The translations under genes and the position numbers were made by a program. From positions 3,720,001 to 3,784,000 of the forward strand of contig RCSZ01000001.1 in the NCBI GenBank assembly GCA_014898425.1: a DNA stretch of 64,000 bases, in the 5' to 3' direction. Positions 12,466 through 23,087 of this stretch are shown here, in pieces. How positions within the stretch are numbered: the stretch's first letter is position 1; every line of letters begins with the position of its first letter. The DNA comes from Botryotinia globosa (Eukaryota > Ascomycota > Leotiomycetes > Helotiales > Sclerotiniaceae). The notes under the pieces are model-generated. The model ran no database searches, was not told the DNA's origin, and worked only from the letters and a program-made list of their open reading frames with translations.

Positions 12466-14735
12466 CTAACAATGGTTGTAGAGCTTCAAGAGTTCAAGAA
12501 ATTTCAAAGCTTCCTCGCCATCAATGGGCTCTGCTGCATCACTCTCATCAGTATTCCAGAAAACGAATGGTCCTGACATCACATTCCTAGAAGAATGAGA
12601 TTGCGCATCGAACCATCGACCAACAATGATGCGACCACCAGGTAAAACACAACCTTCATAGCCCCAAGACTGCCCTGGATCATGGAATCCATTCTGATCT
12701 GGGAAAAACTTCATGATGGTAATTCTTTGAAAGCCAGGAATCCCATGCTGTGGAGGAATCCCATGTACAGCTCCATAGAAATGAGCAGCCGAGGAAGAGT
12801 CATGTGAAGAACCGTAAAAGTACTTCACACCTGGGTTGGGGTTTTCTCTTGGTTTCTTGATGTCTTTTTTCGATCGAGTAGCGCGTCTCGAGGCACGACG
12901 TTGAGGGGTGGGCTCAGGGGTAGCATTAGAGAATGGATCGCTATGAAGGATTGTTTCCCATGACTTGGGCCATTGTTTCTTTCCGAAAATCTGGTCGTCG
13001 AAAAATAGAGATATATCCTGTTGCAACACTAAGTTAGTCATCCTGCACCACTGACACGTTCCCATGATTGGCTTACCTGAAATGTCTCCCCACCATCTAG
13101 TTCATCCGAGTAAGGTCCATCGTCAGTTTCTTCTCCAGCTTGTCTCATTCTTGCCAATTCATCAGGATTGACATAAACTAAGGTCGCATCAGTTTCCGGG
13201 AATTTAATGCAGTATTTATCGTCGACACTTACAATAGGCCCCTTTCCAATGGCTTCCTAGCGTTTGTGTTCCTGACTTCAATCGACCCAACCATGGTTGT
13301 GGTAATTGACTTTGTTCAAGTTCGGCATAGGCATGAGCGAGAAGTCCTTCACCCTTTCCAGCTTTGAGGTGAAACTTGAAGAAATTCGCCACATGTAAAC
13401 ACCAACGGACGTTGAGATCATCCTTCCATTTCCCGAGAAACAATGGTTGTCTCGCTGGTGGTGCGTAAACCTCCAACTGGGACAAGTCGAACTGAGAGAT
13501 TGTATTTGTGCAATATCTTGGATCCCAAGAAATGGATGTCAAGCATAGCTGAATCAACAACACTCGGGTGTTGGCATTACTATCAACTGAACAAATGGCT
13601 TTCAGATTCCACTCATTACGAGTTTTCGCAATGGAATCAATGATATCAATGATATCTCCAGCATGAGTTGTGCCCGAGACGAAGGATCCTTCAACATATT
13701 GCCTAATGTAATCAATGTTGCGACTTACAATCATCTCATCGCCGTTGTCGTCATAACTTTTGTAGGCATCGGATTCTGTACCATTTCATTAGTATGTACG
13801 CTTGACGAAGACAGTTTCAAAAGAGACATGCCAATTATAAGATTCTGGAGCATATCAAGGACCTTTTCTTGTGCCTTTTCAATTCGTGCGATATCTGCTC
13901 TAGGAAGATACCTGTACTTGTTGAATTCGAATTTAGTGTAGAGCTTGGTGGTTGTGTGTCTGACCTGATACTTCTCCCTCAAAAGCTCTACGGGCGCATC
14001 GGGTGCTGCATCAAATTTCTCCAGAAATTGATAACGCCAGACACTATCCGATATAGCATTGCGAGTGTTTCGACAGATCTGAGAGTATCGTATGATGTCT
14101 CGATCGTGGGACAAGAACTTGACGATATTTTGGTGTACCTGTATTTTGCGTGGTTAGCGAATAGAGTCTAGGGGGAAGCATACGCAAATCTCGGTCGACT
14201 ATCCGCAATGACTTCAACGGTGTTGATCATAGCCTGAGGAATAAGGGATGTCGTCAAGTGATCTTCAGGTTATCGCAATCAGACGAATGAATCTGATGTA
14301 TCTGTCGGTGCGACGAAATATACGACTGTCGAACATGAGTAGAAATACTTAAAAGACAGAACGTACCTCTGTTGGGATAACTTCCTTAAACAACTTGTCA
14401 AGGTTAGTATTTGGAGCAGCAACTGTTGCAGCAGCCATTGCAATAGGTCCCGAGTCAACGACAATAACCGAACCAGTATCGGAGTCGTCACCATCCTCGT
14501 CACTCCAAGCGGTAACACTACTGTCGAGTGCGCCGACCTGGGAAGACTTGTTGTCATCGTCATCGTCGTTTTCTACCGAGGAGGAATCGTCGCTATCTGA
14601 AACTACTAAATAGGCCTTGGCTCGCTTGGATCGAGAGACTTCGAACGATTCGTCCTTCTTTCTCTTGGATACGGCATAGGGAAGTCTTGATTGAGTAGAT
14701 CGTCGAGAAACGATCTTCTTCTTCTTGGTCGGCAT
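12466..14735 (-). CDS. F-box protein, probable SCF ubiquitin ligase adaptor
   Basis: Proposed exons 14735-14367, 14233-14186, 14138-13832, 13775-13233, 13177-13077 and 13017-12466 give 639 residues. Seen: a basic/acidic low-complexity N-terminus (MPTKKKKIVSRRS, then runs of D and S), an F-box-like segment from about residue 140 (VHQNIVKFLSHDRDIIRYSQ ... VWRYQFLEKF), a middle region with KDDLNVRWCLHVANFFKFH, and a C-terminal domain with FYGAVHGIPPQHGIPGFQRI and a Gly-rich GYEGCVLPGGRIIVGRW. F-box proteins link targets to Skp1-cullin ligases. The specific target is unknown. Two junctions are odd: the frame only holds if introns 2 and 3 start with GC instead of GT. The intron 3 case (GCATGT, 13831) is well supported by phase and branch site; the intron 2 case (14185) is weaker. 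Confidence 0.72.
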
Positions 14736-16678
14736 CTTGGGGTACGTAGGCGGTGATGACTGGAGGCCGAAGATGAATTGAAATGAGATTGCAAGTTTGC
14801 AAGTGCGAAGATTTCCAAAGGTTTCCAATTGAGATGTGTTGATAGAAGTTTAAGACACTGCGATGGCACGAATGGAATTGGGAGAAGGTATTTGATGTTG
14901 AAATGATGGATGTGATAGTTGGGTGAGAGTTGAGGGTGATAAATTCTTGAAGACCGAATGAGGTAGAGGTAGGCTAGAAAACTAGTAGTGAATTTGGATC
15001 CAAGCTAGCTAGCTGATCTTCGAGGTCAAAAGATGGTTAGTTGGAAAGCAAAAATCAATATGTATTGGAAAAGATCAAATCGATAATGTCGAAACGATCT
15101 CTGGCTATGTAACGTCGTATATGTTTTTGTACTGAAATTTAATTAGATTGAGAGATCCTTTTCGAGGTCGGTATGATATATCGGGGAAGGGGCATCTGAG
15201 AAAAAAAGAGAAAGGCAGTCTGTCAGCCTTACCCCTCATACCCTTAGCCTGAGCTATAATTGGAAAGATCGACTTACCTGCATAAGCCACACATATTCGA
15301 GACTTTTGATTGGTCTAGATCCAGTACACAAGCACGTGATAGACGAGGCTCACAATTGGCCGATGAGTAGCTAGGTAGCTAGTTCAAGGGCTTTAGGTGA
15401 AGTATGATATTGATAGTAGGAACCACGGGAAGAGAAGAAGCATAAGATTTGGAGGTAACAATTTTAGTCGAACTTTGGACGATCCATGGATCCATACCTT
15501 TGATACCAGAGAAATTTCCACAATCGAATGGGACTTTTTTGGGTTGTCGATGAACCTTTTTGCAGTGGTGAATTATTTATTTATTGTATGGTGTACCTAG
15601 GTAGGTAGATGCGGGCGAGGCCTTCCCTTCCCAATTCTGTACAACAGTAATGATTCCAATTTGCAAACGACCATAATGATCTTGACTTGGACATTGAAAT
15701 TCGTAGTCTAGGAAGTAGGAAACGCCAGGAGGTTGCTAGAATACCTGGTCACCGCTTGCCTTTTGGATTGAGCCTTGGATATCAATGATACCCGACCTAG
15801 GGATTCTTCTATCAAGATGCGACTCTTTTGGTGGTTTGGTGGGCAGTATTCACCCTTTCAGATCATTTCACCGAGACAAAAAGAATGAAAATGGTGAAGA
15901 AAGAGCAAGAACAAGAGCAAGAGCAAGAGCAAGATCAAAGGGAAGGCTTATTTGGATTGAGGTTTGTTTGTAATTCGTTTGTAGTGATGACTTGACCTGA
16001 CGTTATGAGAGAAGTAAGATAATATAATGATAGCCAAGGTGGTTTCTACTCATCCCCAGACTTTGGACGACACGGCCACTTGAGTAGAAAGAAACATCAA
16101 TTTCAGTCGAGTCAATTTAATTTAATCCAATGGAATCCAATTCAATTCTCTAACAATGTCAATGTCACTTGACCGAGGTCACTCTCATTTCCATTCCCCA
16201 TTTTTGATAATGAATGACATCTCTTTTGACCTTTTGAACCTTTATCTCTCTTTATCTTTGTATCTAACCACTCAACTACCCGACTCCCTATCATCCAACT
16301 CACTGTCCCAAAGTTTCAAGAGATCGGATATCGCCTTTTCCCTTGGTGTGGCTGATGGCTGCAGGCTGATGGCTGATGGCTGATGGCTGCAGGTGATGAC
16401 TGATGGCTTCCTAGGTTCCTAGGTTCCATCTCTCCATCATCTGCTCTCCGTCTGGGCAAATCAACCGACAGCCATGTAAGCCATGTTCAACATCTCTGGG
16501 CGTAAGCTTCATGCACCTTTCCACCATCTTATTCACACTCCCGTCTGGGCAACAGGGCTCTCTCCATACTCTCCATACTCTCCATACAGACCCAAGACGG
16601 GAGGCTTCAACAAAAGTCTGGGCAATCTGCATCTGCACCTCATCTTGGTTCTAGATACATAGAACAACAACGTCAACA

Positions 16679-16713
<35 letters not shown>

Positions 16714-17710
16714 CCATACATAACCAAAATCGATTCCGCAACTTGATACATTTTCGCATTTGCCACATGGTTTCTTTCTCTTACTACCTCGGGCTATCTA
16801 CCTACTGACAAACGAACAGCTTCGAAAATTACCCATCTCTCCATCGATTGTTTCTCCATCCATTGTTTCTCCATTTCTCCCATGTACATCCTACATACAA
16901 ACTTGACATGAGACGAGAAGATCCACCTCTTATGCAGCCGGGCACGCCATTGCTTATCTGTCGGGTGGTCTGTGGCTTATGACTTTGTTCGTTTGCTTGA
17001 CCAACCTTCATTGTTAAGAGACCCTCCACCTCCACCTCCACCTCCCTTTGCTCCGTAGAGAGAAACTTGGAATTATGTAGAAACTTCAAGGGAGAAAATG
17101 GATCCTGTACCTCGTCTCGACAATCCCCGAAGTTCCAGATTAGGTCAAGATAAGCACGAGTTGAGGAATCATAAACCAATCATGAACCTTTATTACCTCT
17201 TCATTGCTTTTGCTTACTATTCCCAACTATTTCGAATTTTCGCACCTTTACCAAACCCAGGCAGGCCAGGTATTCGGATGAAAATCTTCTCCATTCAATC
17301 AACATGGGTGAACCTTTCCAAACCATTACAATGCTACCGATAATAGGGCTACGCGGCACGCCCGATTTTGCAAATTTCTTATCGAAATATTCCTTCGTTC
17401 CGTTTTCTTCCCCATGAACTTTTAACTTCACAAGTATCATCATCCTTTGGAATATATATTCCTATCTCTTGCATACGTCGCCAATGAATTGATCATCCGA
17501 CTCTCTTATCTTCAAACCGTCAGCCAAGGACGTTAAAATAGTGCCCCAATCTTCCTCTGCTACATTATCCATCTCCATCGTTCTCGCTCTATATAGGTAT
17601 ACCCACGCCTTTGTATATTCACAGATTTTTACTTTCTTGGCCAAGCTTCTCTTTCAAGTTCACCGTTTCTTGTGCGTTCGTTCGTTCGTTCGTTCGCTCG
17701 CTCGTTCGCC
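14736..17710. other. Long intergenic region with microsatellites
   Basis: No gene is supported over about 3 kb. Repeats seen: AGAGCA-type hexamers at about 15903-15932, GGCTGATG units at about 16350-16390, a CAT trinucleotide run at about 16677-16712, CCACCT units at about 17025-17045, and a TTCG tetranucleotide tract at about 17678-17707 directly before the MFS start codon, presumably in its leader. Confidence 0.5.
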
Positions 17711-19475
17711 ATGCCTTCTACCGACAATGCCGAGAAGAAGATCGACGAACATAACCGTGCTTCAGATTCATCCACTGTCGAAAAAGGTGATATCATTCCG
17801 CGAAATGAAAACGCTGCTACGAGACACGAAGATCAAACAATTGCCATTCTCGAACTCGTAAAGGCTCAAGATGAACATCATCCTATGCACTGGCCTGCCT
17901 TCAAACGATGGGGTATCGTGGTGGTTTATTGCATGCTGCAGACATTTGTTACTCTTACCAGTACAACTTATGTATCTGCTGAATTCTTGATTCAAGAGAA
18001 GTTTGGAGGAACTACTCAAGTCGTTACTCTTGGTCAGAGTATGTTCATTTTGGGAACAGCTGTCGGTCCTATCTTCTTGGGTCCATTATCGTAGGTTGAA
18101 CACGACATAGGACGCACAACGCGATCATCGTGGTTGTGAACAAGAATTATAGCTGAACATTCACAGTGATCTTGGTGGCCGCAAATGGATTTATGTTATC
18201 AGCATTGCATTCTATGCCGTTTTGAACTTTGTGAGTCATTTTCAGAGCAATTTTCAATAAATTCGTTCTAACGAGTCTTAGGGAACCGCATATGCTCTTA
18301 ACCTCCCTATGCTTGTTATCTTTATGTTCCTTGCTGGCACGGCAGGTTCTACTGCTCTTTCCAATGTAGCTGGTACAATCGCGGATCTCTTTGGTGACAT
18401 TGATGGCGCCGGACAAGCAATGGCACTCTTCGTCATGTGTAAGTACTGAATCACACTCCAACCCTTGATGTCATGGATGAAAAATACTAATGACGTGCAC
18501 ACAGCTGCAAACATTGGCCCATCTCTTGGATCTCCAGTTGGAGAGTGGATTGCCGAAAATGCAAACATGGGTCTCAAATGGATCTTCTTGATTAACGTAA
18601 TTATCGGATTCGCATTCTCTATCATATTGTGTTTCATCCCAGAAACACTACCAAGATTAGTTATCGCCAAAGCAGCCGCAAAGAGTGCAACTGTTGATGA
18701 GCAAGAAGCTGCCATCTTGACGAGTAGACTCAATGTTCTTCACGAAATAAAGTTCATCACAACCATGACGTTCAAAATCATGTTCACAGAGCCAGTCGTT
18801 ATGTTTCTAGGGTTGTACAACGGTTTCGCCTACGGTATCCTCTTCTTATACCTCGACGGCGTATTTGATGTTTTCGTCGTCAACAATGGTCTTACTTATA
18901 TCGGTGCCGATCTTACCTACCTTAATTTCGTCGTCGGTGTGGTTGTCATGTTTCTCTTCGTTCCGGTTCAAACTTGGTTCTACGCGAGAGACCGTAAGAA
19001 GCATGGTATCAACCGCCCAGAAGCTAGATTCATCACTTCTTTGGTTACTGTCTGGCTTTTCCCCATTACACTTCTTTGGTTCGCATTCACATCTGATGGA
19101 AGCGTATCTTATTGGTCACCAGTGGTAGCAGGTGGCGTTCTTGGTTTTGCAGATCCATTATTGTGGCTTAGTATGCTTAATTACATTACTGGTATGTTAC
19201 CCCTTCATGATACCGCTTACATCTCGCTAATTTTCACCTCTTCAGACTCTTATCCCAACGTCGCCGGTGCAGCAATCGCAGCTTTCCTCATTCCATCTTT
19301 TGCCCTCGCAGCCGGTCTTGCGCATCTCGGTGTCCTCATGTTCGATAACATGTCTACAAAATGGGCTATGGGTACTATTGGATTCATCAGTATTGGTCTT
19401 TGTGCTTTGATTTACTTTATCTATTTCTTTGGTGCAAAGATTAGATCGAGATCAAAGCTTGCGAGAAAATATTAA
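17711..19475 (+). CDS. Major facilitator superfamily transporter, DHA1/polyamine-type
   Basis: A plasma-membrane or vacuolar H+ antiporter of the drug/polyamine type is predicted; substrate unknown. Exons 17711-18090, 18167-18230, 18282-18438, 18505-19191, 19246-19475 give 505 residues, with all phases consistent. The last intron has no in-frame stop but is supported by GTATGT/TTCAG and by restoring NYITDSYPNVAG. Seen: a hydrophilic N-terminal arm of about 60 residues, HWPAFKRWGIVVVY into the first membrane helix, motif A as DLGGRKW between helices 2 and 3, GPSLGSPVGEW in helix 5, FIPET after helix 6, and a basic C-terminus RSRSKLARKY. About 12 hydrophobic stretches fit the family. The gene is intact. 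Confidence 0.88.
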
Positions 19476-21398
19476 ATGGGGTGGATGAAAATGATGGATG
19501 AAATGTAAAAGTATGACTGAGATTGGAAATTGTGTATGAAATTTGTATTACATTGCATTGGGTTGCGTTGGATCGGGGCGGGATAAAAGCTCTTGAGCGG
19601 CGGATGGATATTTTGGTATCTGGAATTTTGGATTGCTTGCGAATGTTATCATTCTCGATATGTTGACGCGTACATGGAAGACGAATTCGCACACGTTATG
19701 TTATGTTATGAACTGGGTGGAAAACTTTGATTCCTCTTGTTGTTCATACATTTAATACTCTGTTGTATAGTATAGATGGCGCGAATTTTGTCACTTTATC
19801 AAATTCATGAGTAGAGATTATCATTCCTATTTTTTCTTCTGCATTCAGAATTCGTGAGCTTGAAGGCCAAAATACTTTTCGTGTGGGTTTGATTTTGAAA
19901 CGGCGTCATTTGAGAAGTCCTCCTCGCTCTCTTCTATGTTGTGCTTGTGGGAATGTGGGAATGTGGGAATGTGGGAATGTGGGAATGTGGGAATGTGGGA
20001 ATGTTAGGAGGAGAGTGGAAGAGTAGTAGTTTTTAAGAATTTGTGAGATTATTAGAGTTTGGATCAATGATTGATTGATTGATTGATATGAGATGATATG
20101 AGGAGCAGTAGAAGGGGGGGGGTCTTGTTCTTTGTAGTTGTATAGCTAGGTATCTATTTATTTATTCTGTTGATGTGTTTTATCTTGTCTGTATGATGTG
20201 ATGGTAAGAGTTGAGAGTTGAGAATTTTAATATGGGTATGGAGATGTGTATGTATGTAGTTTGTTTTTGGTTCTGGTGTGGTGTGGACTGGATTGGATTA
20301 GAGGGGGGAAGGCTAAAGGGGATTGTATGGGGAGGGGACGGAGGATGTGGATGGGAATGGGTTTGTTGGATGTGTAGGTAGTATAAAGATAGATGTTCGA
20401 TTTGAGTTGTTTGGTATGTATTAGAGGGCGTTGGGGGGAGAAGGAGGGGTGTGGAGGGGTTTTGGGGATGTGAGGTTCTTGGTTATGATGTGTGATGTTG
20501 AGATGGTATTTTTGGTATATGTTTGAGTTTGTTTTTTATGTTAGATGAGCTAGGGTTAGGGTTAGGGGGAATGTTTGTGAAGGGGTCTAGGGATGTGAGT
20601 TTATTGTATGTATAGTATCGGGATGTTTGATTTGTGATGTTTGAGGCGGGTTGAAGGGCTTGAGGGAATGTGTGAATGGGTTTGTTAGATATATAATATA
20701 AAGATATTTAATTTCTACTATCTGATATGCATTAGATGCGTGAGAGTTCTTGTATGAAAGGGTTCCCATGTTACAAACTCATTGAATATGTTGTATTGTA
20801 ATGGCCAGATATTCCATTTATATCGTTTGGTAAATGTGAGATAATTTAGAGGGAATATATGTGAAAAGGGATTGAAGGATGCAAGTCTATCGTATGTATA
20901 GCATCGAGATGTTCAAGTTATATTATCTGATGTATCTATTGAAATGAGTTAGAGTTACTGTCTGAAAAGCTCACAGGATATATATTCATTAGGTAGATAC
21001 CTATATCAAAAAGACATTTGAATACATACAATCCATACTTTGATCATGACGCCAATTAACACAACAAAGAAACAACATCATCCACACAATAAACTTATCC
21101 CGCATTTCTTTGTCATCTTCTTTCTTCTTTATCAAGCAACCTCCAAGAACAACAGGATTGTCTTGCGAACAGTTCCTCAAGACGACGATATAGATATATG
21201 ATGATGAAAAGACGAAGAACAGGAAGTGAACAAATTCGCACGGGGAAGTATAAATGGCTTGATGATATCTGAAAGATGGTGTTTCTTTAGAACTCACACT
21301 TCATTCATTACAACTCTACTCTACTATTCATACTTCTGTAACTTTTTGGCCGTTGTCTTTTTAAGTAGATTTAGAGAATTTCACGGGTATTTGCAATT
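19476..21398. other. Intergenic region rich in short repeats
   Basis: No gene is supported. The plus strand is strikingly G/T-rich from about 19900 to 20660 (many GGGG and TTTG runs). It includes GATT units at about 20064-20086 and a short AGGGTTAGGGTTAGGGG telomere-like string at about 20553-20569. It may partly be untranslated or promoter sequence. Confidence 0.5.
19949..20004. repeat. 8-bp minisatellite, unit GGGAATGT, 7 copies
   Basis: Seven perfect tandem octamers are directly readable. Confidence 0.95.
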
Positions 21399-22223
21399 AT
21401 GGCGAATACTATCATGCAAGATACTGTTATGCGGGATGCTGATATGCAGGAGATCGATGTGCAAGATACTACCACGCAAGACACTACCACGCAAGACACT
21501 ACCACGCAAGACACTACCACACAAGACACTACCACGCAAGACACTACCACACAAGACACTACCACGCAAGACGCCGTCGTGCTGGGACTCGTGCGAAAAA
21601 TAGCGAGGATGAAGAGACTCAAGAAAAATCCAGCGAAAGTTGCGAGCGAGGTACCTCGAGTCCGCGAATACTTTTGGAAACCTACCGAGATATCCTACCT
21701 TCTTCATCTCTACACCATTAACAACGACAATATCTCCAGGACTGTAAAGGGCAAAATCCACTACGGTCAAGGCGTCGTAGCTACCTTGATCCGCGACATG
21801 ACTACCGAGTCCCTCAAACATAGGCCAGGAGGCTCGTTACACGCATCTGATCCATGGTACCCCAGAAATTACACCCATCAGGTAATTGGTCACAAGATAC
21901 GGCACTTGATTCACGAAGAAGATGACTTGGCGATTGAGTTGGAGGCCGAGTTGAATGCTCACTATGGTATTGTCCCAGATCCCGTAGCAAAACAACCTTC
22001 TCGGGTTACAGTCGAGAGACGGAGACGAGAATTGGCGAAAGAGTTGAAGCAGAAGCAGAAGCAGAAGCGGAAGCGGAAGCCGGAAGTCATTAATGTAGAA
22101 GAAGAACTTCGAGAGGCAGAGCGCGTACTTGGTGAAGAGCTAGTTCAAAATGCAAACCAGGCACTTAGATTAGAATTCAAGAAAGTCAAAAAGCCCGTTA
22201 TCACTGATAAGACCGATGCTTGA
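21399..22223 (+). CDS. Hypothetical protein with QDTTT pentapeptide repeats
   Basis: Family not recognised. Single exon, ATG at 21399, 274 residues. Seen: residues 22-56 are seven perfect QDTTT units. Then a basic stretch (RKIARMKRLKKNP) leads into a globular-looking region with YFWKPTEISYLLHLYTINNDN and HQVIGHKIRHLIHEEDDLAIELE. A Lys/Arg-rich helix (KQKQKQKRKRKPE) and a charged coiled-coil end follow. The basic segments suggest a nucleic-acid-associated or nuclear protein, but this is inference. Codon use outside the repeat looks like normal coding sequence. Confidence 0.65.
   Translation: MANTIMQDTVMRDADMQEIDVQDTTTQDTTTQDTTTQDTTTQDTTTQDTTTQDTTTQDAVVLGLVRKIARMKRLKKNPAKVASEVPRVREYFWKPTEISYLLHLYTINNDNISRTVKGKIHYGQGVVATLIRDMTTESLKHRPGGSLHASDPWYPRNYTHQVIGHKIRHLIHEEDDLAIELEAELNAHYGIVPDPVAKQPSRVTVERRRRELAKELKQKQKQKRKRKPEVINVEEELREAERVLGEELVQNANQALRLEFKKVKKPVITDKTDA
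21462..21566 (+). repeat. 15-bp coding minisatellite, 7 units (QDTTT)
   Basis: Unit CAAGACACTACCACG with single-base variants (ACA for ACG, GATACT for GACACT). The period is a multiple of three, so copy-number changes would keep the frame. The array is stop-free in several frames, which creates false minus-strand ORFs. Confidence 0.95.
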
Positions 22224-23087
22224 TCAACTCTGACCTTCATTTCTTACCTCGTGCTCTCGTTCAAATCTAGGCCGGTCCTAGTTTTCACGCAATCTTCTCA
22301 TTTGCACTACTAAACCCATCGTAAATCTGCAAACCACAATAAAAACTTAACTTTCCTTACAAAAATATAATCGTGCACCAGTGAAAATGATAAATGCCCA
22401 CCTCCAAAACTCAAAAGCCTTGGAACTGAAGGGTCACCAGTGGGTGTGTGGATTGACGGAACACTCCTCAACTTTCGAAATTTCTAATAAATTCGTTCTC
22501 CAATTGTTTGATATCAAAACTTATAATTTGATTGTTTCAAATCTAATGGATGAATGTAACAACCCCCGAGATATCTAATTCGATACATCGAGAGATATTC
22601 ACAAGTCCATTTTTGTAGTGTCCCGTCAATCCATACACCTACTGGTGGATTGAGTTATTAAACTAACGAACGATACATTTTGTCAGTCTGCACATAGCAC
22701 AGAATACATATTTTATCTTCCAATGTTATTCTTATAAAGCACACTTATGCAAGACCCTTGATAACAATGTTTGTTCTCATGACATGTGAAAATATTTCTT
22801 GTTTTCTTAAAATCATCATTATCATCATAATCTAATACCATCTGTCCCAATTGATTCATTTCAATTCATAATGCATCTTACACACTCAGAGATTCTCCAC
22901 TCCCATACAGTACAGCCGTACCATTGTACCTCGAATCCTGAGATGCACAATTCAATCGCACGCCCACAAGCAGGAACTTGTACAGAAACAGAAATCAAAA
23001 CAGACCAAATAATGATCATCAAATCCCTTTCGAACGCCAATTGCATGTGTTTGTGTCCAGCGTCCATCCTATCCCAAGTTGCTGTGA
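22224..23087. other. Intergenic region, convergent gene ends
   Basis: Nothing gene-like was found apart from short chance open frames. Confidence 0.5.

Noticed and set aside
20553..20569. TTAGGG-like units (also CCCTAA near 7110)
   Set aside because: Only about two units each; too short to be evidence of a telomere or chromosome fusion point.
21371..21821. Minus-strand frames over the QDTTT array
   Set aside because: They are shadows of a 15-bp repeat that lacks stops in several frames; the plus-strand frame continues well beyond the repeat.
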